This document shows positions 1 through 7,140 of a stretch of 57,826 bases of DNA, in pieces (position 1 is the first letter of the stretch; each line of letters opens with the position of its first letter). Both the position numbers and the translations under genes were made by a program. The notes below the pieces were generated by a model. The model saw only the letters and a program-made list of their open reading frames with translations, was not told the origin of the DNA and ran no database searches. The stretch is from the NCBI GenBank assembly GCA_045579105.1, contig JAZNLM010000046.1, forward strand, positions 1 to 57,826. The letters are read 5' to 3'. The DNA comes from Flemingiibacterium sp045579105 (GTDB lineage: Bacteria > Bacillota > Clostridia > Oscillospirales > CAG-272).

Positions 1-672
1 GAATACTTCCAGGGCATAGTAAACTGCACCGTAACCTGTTGCTTCGGGACGGATAAGGGAACCGCCGGAGAAGATGCTCTTACCTGTAAGAACGCCTGTA
101 AACTCGTTGCGGAGCCTCTTGTACTGACCGAACATGTAGCCGACCTCACGTGCACCAACGCCGATGTCGCCTGCGGGAACGTCGGTATCAGCACCGATGG
201 GCTTTGCAAGCTCGGTCATAAAGCTCTGGCAGAAACGCATAATCTCTCCGTCGGACTTGCCGGTGGGATCGAAATCTGCGCCGCCCTTTGCGCCGCCCAT
301 AGGAAGACCGGTGAGCGAGTTCTTGAAGGTCTGCTCAAAGCCGAGGAACTTCATAATAGAAGCGTTTACGGTAGGATGGAAACGGATACCGCCCTTGTAG
401 GGACCGATAGCCGAGTTGAACTGTACGCGATAGCCGCGGTTTACCTGAACCTTGCCGTTGTCATCGACCCAGCTTACTCTGAACTGAATCTGACGCTCGG
501 GCTCAACCATACGGTCGAAAACACCCGCCTCAATAAGGTCGGGGCGCTTTTCAGCAACAGGCTCAAGGGACTGAAGAACTTCTTCTACAGTCTGATGAAA
601 TTCGGTTTCACCGGGGTTTCTTTTGCAAACGTTTTCGTAAACACTTGCAAGATAGCTATTTTTGAGTGCCAT
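1..672 (-). CDS. gdhA: NADP-type glutamate dehydrogenase, N-terminal part (cut by window edge)
   Basis: This gene reads leftwards from an ATG at 672 and runs off the window start, so only about 224 N-terminal residues are present. It encodes the hexameric glutamate dehydrogenase that interconverts 2-oxoglutarate plus ammonia with glutamate in the cytoplasm. The visible protein has the family's N-terminal domain: a glutamate-contacting stretch 'KGGIRFHP', the catalytic-lysine region 'PMGGAKGGADFDP', and 'DVPAGDIGVGAREVGYMFG' leading into the coenzyme domain. An AGAGG ribosome binding site precedes the ATG and a strong promoter lies at 734-762. The spacing and motifs match the NADP-linked GdhA of Clostridia and Bacteroides, but coenzyme choice cannot be proved from this half. 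Identification is firm. Confidence 0.93.
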   Translation of the reverse strand, partial: MALKNSYLASVYENVCKRNPGETEFHQTVEEVLQSLEPVAEKRPDLIEAGVFDRMVEPERQIQFRVSWVDDNGKVQVNRGYRVQFNSAIGPYKGGIRFHPTVNASIMKFLGFEQTFKNSLTGLPMGGAKGGADFDPTGKSDGEIMRFCQSFMTELAKPIGADTDVPAGDIGVGAREVGYMFGQYKRLRNEFTGVLTGKSIFSGGSLIRPEATGYGAVYYALEVF

Positions 673-733
673 TGGTATTACCTCTTTTTGTATTAAAATT
701 CCACGCATATTAACGTGGTAAAGTACATTATTT

Positions 734-762
734 ATTATACTACACATTTCGACGTTTTGCAA
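734..762 (-). promoter_or_regulatory. Promoter of gdhA
   Basis: On the minus strand, TTGCAA (757-762) and TATAAT (734-739) are separated by 17 bases. Transcription would start near 728, giving a leader of about 55 bases. The leader contains a short inverted repeat, CCACG/CGTGG, at 701-718. Confidence 0.7.
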
Positions 763-831
763 TATATTTATGAAAAAATTTCATATTTTTAATTGTAAAT
801 AAATTGAAAATATGTTTTTGCGCATACTGTA

Positions 832-1005
832 CGTGGAACGGTCACGCGCTTTTCACATGGGGGAACACAAAGGGAAAGGGAAGGCCACCCCTGCATTCGG
901 CTATGTCAAAGATGCATCAGCTTGCTTACAGAGTGATGGTGCCACAGAGTGTACATTTAACGGGACCGCCAAGCTTCCTATAAAGACTCGGCGGTGCATT
1001 TTGTT
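832..1005 (+). ncRNA. Candidate structured RNA ending in a terminator-like hairpin (unidentified)
   Basis: The region 673-1139 holds no convincing gene. Within it, about 170 bases are markedly more GC-rich than the AT-rich flanks and contain several possible stems. TGCAT/ATGCA brackets a loop around 890-917. ACCGCC (965-970) pairs with GGCGGT (990-995) and is followed by a T-rich run. TTGAAA at 804 lies upstream, with a poor -10. I compared it mentally with 6S, SRP, RNase P, tmRNA and the common riboswitches and could not match it to any. It could be a small RNA or a leader of the flippase gene at 1140. The call rests on composition and hairpins only. Confidence 0.3.
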
Positions 1006-1139
1006 TGTGCGGTGAAGTTAGAGCGCGAACGTTCGCTATGTGCGAAAAGTGTGAATATAATTTTATTCATAATGTAATTTACAAATCATTATTGCCGTAT
1101 ACATATAACATACTATGCTCATGCTTGGAGGTATATGCG

Positions 1140-2672
1140 ATGCGTGTATTGCGGCGCTTTATTATAAACGGACTCATTATGACGGTGACGTCACTCCTTT
1201 TGCGAACGCTCGGTGTGGCGTTCAACGCCTTTGTTTCAAGACGGTTAGGTGCTGATGGAATGGGGCTTTTTACGCTTATTATGAGCGTTTACGGTTTATC
1301 TGTCACACTCGCGGCTTCGGGTGTAAATCTTGCCGCTACTCGTATGTGTGCAGAGGCACTCGGGCGTGGGGATGAAAAATGTGTTCGCGCCTCTTTTAGA
1401 CGGTGCTTTATTTACGCGACTACTTGCGGCATCTGCGCTTGTCTGCTGCTTTTCTTTGGCGCAGAGTTTGTTGCTGTTCGTTGGCTTGGGGACGGACGGT
1501 GTATGCGTTCGCTTAGACTGCTTGCGTTAAGCCTGCCGTTTATTGCCGCTTCAAATGTATTGCACGGCTATTTTACAGCTGTACGAAAGGTTTCAAGAAG
1601 TGCGCTGACACAGATATTCGAGCAGTTTTTCAAGGTAGGTATTACCGTGTGGGCACTTCTTTATATCGTACCAGACGGGATTGAATATGCTTGTATGGCG
1701 CTTGTCGGCGGCGGTGCGATTGCGGAAACAGCATCGTTCCTTATGGCGCTCACACTGTATCTTTTTGACAGATGGAAAAAGGAAAAGGGTAGCGTCGGAT
1801 GCGAGGATGGACGAAAGCTTTGGTGCGAGCTTTTTGGTATAACCGTACCCGTCGCGGCGGCTGCATACATCCGTTCGGGATTGTCAACGCTTGAGCATAT
1901 GCTGATACCGCGCGGACTTCGCAAAAATCCGTTGACAGCTGAAAATGCGCTCGCGGTATACGGTGTACTTTGCGGAATGGTTATGCCTGTGATAATGTTC
2001 CCAACGGCTCTGCTTTATTCCTTCACGGGACTTCTTATTCCCGAGTTTGCCGAAGCCGATGCAAAACGGGATGCCACGCACATACGCTATATGACATCCC
2101 GCGCGCTTACGTTTACGCTTATATTTGCAGTTGGATGCTCCGCGATAATGTCAATATTCGCGAAGGAGCTTGGTATGCTGGTTTACGATAGCGAGGCGGC
2201 AGGTGAGTTCATACGCATTATGGCACCGCTTATTCCAGTAATGTATTTTGACCACGCGGTTGACGCTATTTTAAAAGGACTTGGTGAGCAGATATACTGT
2301 ATGAAAGTCAATATTCTTGATGCAGCTATGTGTACGCTTTTGGTGTATCTGCTTTGTCCGAGGATTGGTATTTGGGGATATGTAGTTACTATATACATAG
2401 CGGAGATAGTCAACGCATCGCTGAGTATTGGACGTCTTACCAAGGTGAGCGGATTTCATGTTGGTGTGTGGCGGGCATTTTTTGCCCCTGTTCTCTGCGC
2501 GCTTGCTTCTGCGGCGGTATTAAGACTTCTTGGGGTAAGTGTGCCATGCGCGTGGATGCCTGTTGTCGGCGTAGCACTTCTTTTGACGGGGATATATGTT
2601 CTGTTTCTTGCAGTAATGGGAATAATAACAAAGAATGATCTTCGGTGGGCGCTGGATGCGGCAAAATCATAA
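1140..2672 (+). CDS. SpoVB-like polysaccharide flippase (MOP/MATE superfamily)
   Basis: This is a 510-residue integral membrane protein of the oligosaccharide/lipid flippase superfamily that includes SpoVB and MurJ. These proteins move lipid-linked sugars across the cytoplasmic membrane; SpoVB paralogues act in spore cortex formation. The N-terminus, with 'LLLRTLGVAFNAFVSRRLG' followed by 'GADGMGLF', fits the SpoVB pattern of first helix then R-x-LG-x-x-G-x-G. About 12-14 hydrophobic segments follow, and the length fits the family. I chose the ATG at 1140 because GGAGG (1127-1131) sits 8 bases upstream; an in-frame upstream extension lacks a ribosome binding site. A CATACTAT element at 1109-1116 resembles a mother-cell sigma-E -10, but the -35 is poor. 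The exact substrate, and whether it is SpoVB itself, cannot be decided. Confidence 0.8.
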   Translation: MRVLRRFIINGLIMTVTSLLLRTLGVAFNAFVSRRLGADGMGLFTLIMSVYGLSVTLAASGVNLAATRMCAEALGRGDEKCVRASFRRCFIYATTCGICACLLLFFGAEFVAVRWLGDGRCMRSLRLLALSLPFIAASNVLHGYFTAVRKVSRSALTQIFEQFFKVGITVWALLYIVPDGIEYACMALVGGGAIAETASFLMALTLYLFDRWKKEKGSVGCEDGRKLWCELFGITVPVAAAAYIRSGLSTLEHMLIPRGLRKNPLTAENALAVYGVLCGMVMPVIMFPTALLYSFTGLLIPEFAEADAKRDATHIRYMTSRALTFTLIFAVGCSAIMSIFAKELGMLVYDSEAAGEFIRIMAPLIPVMYFDHAVDAILKGLGEQIYCMKVNILDAAMCTLLVYLLCPRIGIWGYVVTIYIAEIVNASLSIGRLTKVSGFHVGVWRAFFAPVLCALASAAVLRLLGVSVPCAWMPVVGVALLLTGIYVLFLAVMGIITKNDLRWALDAAKS

Positions 2673-2783
2673 ATTCCTGTTTGGCATATAATGCTATTGA
2701 TGTAATATATCACATTAAAAGGATGATTGACAAAAAAATATTTGTGAAACTACGAAAAAATAAATAAAATGTCGTCTAAGGTC

Positions 2784-2812
2784 TTGATTTTTTGGATAAA
2801 ATATATTACAAT
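2784..2812 (+). promoter_or_regulatory. Promoter of pfkA
   Basis: TTGATT (2784-2789) and TACAAT (2807-2812) are 17 bases apart, in very AT-rich DNA about 75 bases upstream of the pfkA start. Confidence 0.6.
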
Positions 2813-2886
2813 ATATATGGTTATTTTTTTTAACTTATGGAAAGATATTATAAGTGAAAAATATAAAGAAAAGGAAGATAAATACT

Positions 2887-3954
2887 ATGGCAAAATTCAG
2901 AAAAATCGGTGTACTCACCTCGGGCGGCGATGCTCCCGGTATGAACGCAGCCGTACGTGCTGTCGTACGCTCCGCACTTGCACGCGGCGTTGAGGTTGTG
3001 GGCATTTGCAAGGGCTACAGCGGTCTTATAAACAATGAACTTCGCGAGCTTACTTCGCTTGATGTTGCGAATATTTCCGGCCTTGGAGGAACTATTCTTT
3101 ATTCCGACAGATGTGATGAGTTTGCAACCGAGGCAGGTATGGCAAAGGCTATCGAAACCTGCAAGAAGAACGGTATCGACGGAATTATCGCTTGTGGAGG
3201 TGACGGAACCTTCCGCGGTGCTACCGACCTTTCCATGCGCGGCATTCCCACCATCGGTATTCCTTGCACTATTGACAACGATATCACCTCTACCGATTAT
3301 TCTATTGGTTTTGATACCGCTATGAACACCGTACTTCACGCTGCTGACTGCCTTCGTGATACCTGTGAGTCGCACGCTCGCGGCGAGGTTATCGAGGTAA
3401 TGGGACGTGATGCGGGTTACATTGCTATCGAGTGCGGTATTGCTTGCGGCGCTAACGCAGTTGCTGTTAAGGAACTTCCTTTTGATGAGGATGCTTGCAT
3501 CCAGAAGCTTATTGAGCTTCGTGCAAAGGGACAGAGAAGCTTCCTCGTTATGCACTCCGAGGGTATGCCGAAGGGATTTGGTGAGAATCTTACCAAGCGC
3601 ATGAATGAAGAGGCTAACATAGACTCCCGTTTCATCCGCCTTGCGCACATGGTACGTGGCGGTGCTCCTACACTTCGCGACAGACTTACTGCTATGCGTA
3701 TGGGCGACTTTGCTGTTGACCTCATTCTTGAGGGCAAATCCGACCTCGTCGTTTGCGAGCGCGATGGTAAGCTTATCGCTACTGATATCGCGTGGGCGCT
3801 AGTTGTTGACCGTATGTACAAGGACAAGCTCAGAGACGGCGACCTCGAAAAGTTCACCGCTGAACAGGTTGAGGCGATGAAGGTTCGCTGTGCTGAAAAG
3901 AAGGCAGTCCTCGAGGACCTCATGGATGTTGCCATGACACTTGGTAAGAACTAA
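2887..3954 (+). CDS. pfkA: ATP-dependent 6-phosphofructokinase
   Basis: This enzyme phosphorylates fructose 6-phosphate to fructose 1,6-bisphosphate, the committed step of glycolysis. The 355-residue protein shows 'TSGGDAPGMNAAVR' (nucleotide loop), 'GGDGTFRGA' (a glycine at the position that separates ATP-type from pyrophosphate-type enzymes, which carry Asp there) and the catalytic 'TIDNDI'. The residue before this motif is Cys (PCTIDND), where E. coli has Gly and PPi enzymes have Lys, so ATP use is the better inference. The ATG at 2887 has AAGGAAG upstream and begins 'MAKFRKIGVLTSGGD', the usual family start. The gene stands alone with its own promoter and a strong terminator, and it converges on the kinase gene at 3996. 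The aldolase gene fba lies 2.9 kb away on the other strand. Confidence 0.95.
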   Translation: MAKFRKIGVLTSGGDAPGMNAAVRAVVRSALARGVEVVGICKGYSGLINNELRELTSLDVANISGLGGTILYSDRCDEFATEAGMAKAIETCKKNGIDGIIACGGDGTFRGATDLSMRGIPTIGIPCTIDNDITSTDYSIGFDTAMNTVLHAADCLRDTCESHARGEVIEVMGRDAGYIAIECGIACGANAVAVKELPFDEDACIQKLIELRAKGQRSFLVMHSEGMPKGFGENLTKRMNEEANIDSRFIRLAHMVRGGAPTLRDRLTAMRMGDFAVDLILEGKSDLVVCERDGKLIATDIAWALVVDRMYKDKLRDGDLEKFTAEQVEAMKVRCAEKKAVLEDLMDVAMTLGKN

Positions 3955-3963
3955 AAATCAAAC

Positions 3964-3997
3964 AAAAAGCTGTCTGCATTTTGCAGACAGCTTTTTT
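3964..3997. terminator. Bidirectional terminator between pfkA and the kinase gene
   Basis: A perfect 10-bp stem, GCTGTCTGCA/TGCAGACAGC (3969-3991), has AAAAA on the left and TTTTTT on the right. It can terminate both converging genes. The stop codon of the minus-strand kinase begins within its T-tract. Confidence 0.9.
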
Positions 3998-5072
3998 ATA
4001 TTGTTAATTCACATTTTTCTTGTATACCGAAGGCTTTAAAATATCGCTCTTCCATTGGTATCCATTCGTTTTCAAAGCGTTGGAGAAGAGCGCTGTCGCC
4101 GCGTTTTTTTATACGTGCAAGTTGTTCGCTATGTGTAACGTCGGCGAAAACAGCAATGTCATAATATTCCCCGAAGCTTGGGTGCAGAGAGTAAACTCCC
4201 TCAACTATGACAACGTTCGATGGTGATATTGTATGCAATTTTTTGGAATAATCGAAGGTGCTGCAATCGAATACTCGGTGCGTAAACGGAGTGTCAGCGC
4301 GCAGATTTGGGAGCACTTCGTCTGCAAAGCGCTCGTAGTGTATATTTCCGCCGATTTCGTTAAGGCGTTCGTTGTAACGAAGCTCGGGCGGCAAGAAAAA
4401 ATCGTCCATATGAACTGTTTGCGCATCAAAAAGCTTTGATATAAGCTCTGCTGCTGTGGTTTTACCTGATGCACACCGTCCGTCTATTGCTATGATTAGT
4501 CTATTATCAGTCTTTTCCAGAAGTGATGCGATTTTTCTTATAAGCGGCAAAAGCGGCACGTATCTGCTGTGGATTACGCGGTATGAAGGCTTATAAGCCT
4601 TACGGTAAACGTCGCTGTGACGTACTATAGGATATCCCGCAGACGCATAATCTGTAAGATACACTTCAAGCTCGTTCTCTGAAAAAACGAAACATCCTTG
4701 ATTACAAAGCTTCCGAAGCACGTCTATGTGTGCGAGAAATTTGGCTTTCACTTCTGCATCAGCTTTGTCAAAGCCGATGGGGTAAAGCTTTGCTGATTCA
4801 CAGAAAATTTTTGCTATGAGCGAAATCTCGGTATCCGTAAGCTCTCCGTCGAGATATATGCGTGCCGTTTCTCCGAGCGACTCACAGTAAAATGCTTTAT
4901 CACTATGCTTGCACGCAGCATACTCGCACTGTATATATTCGTATACGCTTCCCTCGTCGTGTATCAGATGCCCGCCGCCGAATGTCGCCTGATAGATAAG
5001 TTTTACCGCATCAGACGGCTGCATTAGTGGATACTTTTTTGTATGTTCTATCAATATATCATATATAGTCAT
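3996..5072 (-). CDS. Uridine-kinase-like P-loop kinase with an extra N-terminal domain
   Basis: This 358-residue protein has two parts. Residues about 195-350 form a P-loop kinase of the uridine kinase/phosphoribulokinase type: Walker A 'IDGRCASGKTTAAE', then 'VHMDDFFLPPE', with an Asp pair typical of nucleoside kinases, and 'VVIVEGVYSLHP'. Residues 1-190 ('YDILIEHTKKYPLMQPSDAVKL' onward, given here only in outline) are not a domain I can name. The likely reaction is phosphorylation of a nucleoside or similar small alcohol, but the substrate is unknown. Its ATG (5070-5072) overlaps the end of the upstream thioesterase gene by 14 bases, so the two are co-translated. The functional link between them is unclear. 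Confidence 0.75.
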   Translation of the reverse strand: MTIYDILIEHTKKYPLMQPSDAVKLIYQATFGGGHLIHDEGSVYEYIQCEYAACKHSDKAFYCESLGETARIYLDGELTDTEISLIAKIFCESAKLYPIGFDKADAEVKAKFLAHIDVLRKLCNQGCFVFSENELEVYLTDYASAGYPIVRHSDVYRKAYKPSYRVIHSRYVPLLPLIRKIASLLEKTDNRLIIAIDGRCASGKTTAAELISKLFDAQTVHMDDFFLPPELRYNERLNEIGGNIHYERFADEVLPNLRADTPFTHRVFDCSTFDYSKKLHTISPSNVVIVEGVYSLHPSFGEYYDIAVFADVTHSEQLARIKKRGDSALLQRFENEWIPMEERYFKAFGIQEKCELTI

Positions 5073-5784
5073 TTTCCACCATTATCATTGCTTCGACGTT
5101 AATAGCGCCGTCAGTGCGAACGGTACGAAAATAGTACACGCCCTCGCTCTCGCGCATGTATACCTTCAGTACTTCGCCGAGTTTTGCCTCGTTTGCAAAG
5201 TTTATGCTGAAATTCAGTATGCGTTTTTCTGCCATGTGAGGGATAAAATCGCATAGCATATCTGGATAGTTTGTGTTGTTCATGTGCTGATTGCGGTCTA
5301 GGTCACTGTATACTACCAAACGTTCTCCGACAAGAGAGAGGGTGAGTTCGCGCGGAATGTGTACGCGCCTTGGTGCGTCAAGTTCAAGCGGTTCGTCCAC
5401 GTCAAAACCGAGTGCGATGTCCTCGACGCGGTATATTCTGCGGTCAGAAATGCCTATAAGAGCCCATACGCTTGCCGCTTCGGCAATTATATCGTTTCCG
5501 CGCCTTATCTGATAGCAGCGGTTGAACGTAACTCCGCGGCTCTCGCAAGCCCACGAGGATACGGAGATGTCCTCATATGCAAAAAGCGGTGCATAAACGC
5601 TTATGTTTATGCGGCTTAATATGAATGCACGGTCACTTGCGGTGAGCTGTTCTGCTGTAGGGCCGAGCGCGCGAAGCTGTAAGTTTGCCGTCTCCTGCAT
5701 ATACCGGAGTACAAGGGAAGGACGAACCTTGCCTTCACTGTCACAGTCGTGTGAATTTATGCGGTAATTTTCTGTCCATTTCAT
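5059..5784 (-). CDS. Acyl-ACP thioesterase (FatA/FatB family)
   Basis: This 241-residue protein has the double hot-dog fold of acyl-ACP thioesterases, which hydrolyse acyl-acyl carrier protein to release free fatty acids in the cytoplasm. It opens with 'NYRINSHDCDSEGKVRP' and 'RYMQETANLQ', typical of the bacterial family. The second half carries the catalytic Asn/His region 'DLDRNQHMNNTNYPDML'. Length fits bacterial members at about 240-250 residues. AAGGAAA precedes the ATG. It is the first gene of a two-gene unit with the kinase at 3996-5072. Identity is good; chain-length preference is unknown. Confidence 0.88.
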   Translation of the reverse strand: MKWTENYRINSHDCDSEGKVRPSLVLRYMQETANLQLRALGPTAEQLTASDRAFILSRINISVYAPLFAYEDISVSSWACESRGVTFNRCYQIRRGNDIIAEAASVWALIGISDRRIYRVEDIALGFDVDEPLELDAPRRVHIPRELTLSLVGERLVVYSDLDRNQHMNNTNYPDMLCDFIPHMAEKRILNFSINFANEAKLGEVLKVYMRESEGVYYFRTVRTDGAINVEAMIMVENDYI

Positions 5785-5799
5785 GGGCGTTTTCCTTTT

Positions 5800-5840
5800 T
5801 AATAAAATATCGGTGCCGTGACTTTTGCCGCGGCACCGAT
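5800..5840 (-). terminator. Terminator of fba
   Basis: The stem ATCGGTGCCG (5809-5818) pairs with CGGCACCGAT (5831-5840). Reading on the minus strand it is followed by ATTTTATT. It lies just downstream of the fba stop codon. Confidence 0.8.
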
Positions 5841-5850
5841 GTGTTTTTAA

Positions 5851-6810
5851 TTAGAGGGTGTTTGCAGAGCCGAGCACGTTGTTGATCTTGTGAGCGACCA
5901 TCTTCTTGACCTCTGCACGAGCTACGGTGAGGTAGGTTCTGGGGTCAAATACGTCGGGCTGCTCGGTGAGTACACGTCTGATACCTGCGGTCATTGCAAG
6001 ACGGATATCGGAGTCGATGTTGATCTTGCAAACTGCGAGGGAAGCAGCACGACGAAGCTGCTCTTCAGGAATACCTACAGCATCCGGAAGCTTTCCGCCG
6101 ATGGAGTTGATCTCCTGAACATATTCCTGCGGAACAGAGGATGCGCCGTGGAGAACGATCGGGAAGCCGGGGATGCGCTCTGCAATCTCTTCGAGAATGT
6201 CGAAGCGAAGCGGAGGCGGAACGAGGATACCCTGTTCGTTTCTGGTGCACTGTGCGGGAGTGAACTTGTATGCGCCATGGGAAGTACCGATGGAGATTGC
6301 GAGGGAGTCAACGCCTGTACGGGAAACGAACTCCTCAACCTCGTCGGGACGGGTATAGGAAGACTTCTCAGCAACTACGTCATCTTCAACGCCTGCGAGA
6401 ACGCCAAGCTCACCTTCAACAACGACGCCGCGCTCGTGAGCGTACTCAACAACCTTCTTGGTAACAGCGATATTGTCCTCGAAGGAGTGGTGAGAGCCGT
6501 CGATCATAACGGAAGTGAAGCCGCCGTCGATGCAAGCCTTGCAGATTTCGAAATCTGCTCCGTGGTCAAGGTGAAGTGCGAGGTCTACGCCTGCATCCTT
6601 GATAGCTGCATTTGCAAGTGCGAGGAGATACTCCTGCTTAGCATACTTTCTTGCGCCTGCGGAAACTTGAAGGATAACGGGAGATTTAGCTTCGCCCGCA
6701 GCCTCGGTGATCGCCTGAACGATTTCCATGTTGTTGATGTTGAAAGCGCCGATAGCGTAGCCGCCCTCGTATGCTTTCTTGAACATTTCCTTTGTTGTTA
6801 CAAGTGCCAT
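5851..6810 (-). CDS. fba: Class II fructose-bisphosphate aldolase
   Basis: This zinc-dependent aldolase splits fructose 1,6-bisphosphate into dihydroxyacetone phosphate and glyceraldehyde 3-phosphate (glycolysis and gluconeogenesis). The 319-residue protein begins 'MALVTTKEMFKKAYEGGYA' and carries the class II signatures: 'ALHLDHGADFE' (catalytic Asp and zinc His), 'MIDGSHHSFEDN', 'EGELGVLAGVED', 'GTSHGAYKF' and 'VLHGASSVPQEYV' (zinc His). AGGAG lies 10 bases upstream of the ATG, and a consensus promoter lies at 6852-6880. The gene is single and terminated by the hairpin at 5809-5840. The large open frame on the opposite strand (5890-6972) is a shadow of this gene. Confidence 0.96.
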   Translation of the reverse strand: MALVTTKEMFKKAYEGGYAIGAFNINNMEIVQAITEAAGEAKSPVILQVSAGARKYAKQEYLLALANAAIKDAGVDLALHLDHGADFEICKACIDGGFTSVMIDGSHHSFEDNIAVTKKVVEYAHERGVVVEGELGVLAGVEDDVVAEKSSYTRPDEVEEFVSRTGVDSLAISIGTSHGAYKFTPAQCTRNEQGILVPPPLRFDILEEIAERIPGFPIVLHGASSVPQEYVQEINSIGGKLPDAVGIPEEQLRRAASLAVCKINIDSDIRLAMTAGIRRVLTEQPDVFDPRTYLTVARAEVKKMVAHKINNVLGSANTL

Positions 6811-6851
6811 TTTTATACGCTCCTGTTAAAATTTAATTTTAGTACCCTAAT

Positions 6852-6880
6852 ATTATACCCCAATTTGCCGTATAAGTCAA
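6852..6880 (-). promoter_or_regulatory. Promoter of fba
   Basis: Minus strand: TTGACT (6875-6880), 17 bases, TATAAT (6852-6857). Confidence 0.8.
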
Positions 6881-6906
6881 TAGCTTTGAAAAAAATATGC
6901 AAGAAT

Positions 6907-7036
6907 CTTAATTTAGAAATTAAGAATTTTATATCTGTGTATTGGGATTTTGCTATTCGTGGACGTATCTGATAACTCGTTCTTGGCGGTATCTTTGCGG
7001 AGTTTTTATGTATTTGCAATTCAACTATCAGTTGAA
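6907..7036. promoter_or_regulatory. Two palindromes between fba and the HTH-serine dehydratase gene (possible operators)
   Basis: CTTAATTT-AG-AAATTAAG (6907-6924) is a perfect 8-bp inverted repeat. TTCAAC-TATCA-GTTGAA (7020-7036) is a second inverted repeat, about 40 bases before the -35 of the downstream gene, and is followed by TTTTTAT. They lie between two divergent promoters. The downstream protein has a Cro/C1-type DNA-binding domain, so they are reasonable autoregulatory sites. This is inference; the second could also act as a small terminator. Confidence 0.35.
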
Positions 7037-7073
7037 TTTTTATCGCAGTGAATTAAATCACAGAGAAAATCTA

Positions 7074-7102
7074 TTGACATTGTGGGAAAACTATAGTAAA
7101 AT
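7074..7102 (+). promoter_or_regulatory. Promoter of the HTH-serine dehydratase gene
   Basis: TTGACA (7074-7079), 17-base spacer, TAAAAT (7097-7102). The start codon follows 38 bases later, with AAAAGGAG immediately before it. Confidence 0.8.
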
Positions 7103-7140
7103 TACAGTAAAAGAACCTTTTATATAAAAGGAGATGACGT

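Noticed and set aside
820..1005. 6S RNA, cobalamin riboswitch or ydaO-type riboswitch
   Set aside because: The GGGAA and GCCAC strings are suggestive but the required conserved boxes and stem order are missing; kept only as an unnamed candidate RNA.
1005..1139. N-terminal 45-residue extension of the SpoVB-like flippase
   Set aside because: No ribosome binding site at 1005 and the extension is not flippase-like; GGAGG before 1140 fixes the start.
5890..6972. 360-codon open frame on the plus strand opposite fba
   Set aside because: It is antisense to a clearly recognisable aldolase, has low-complexity Cys/Val-rich content typical of a shadow frame, and has no ribosome binding site.
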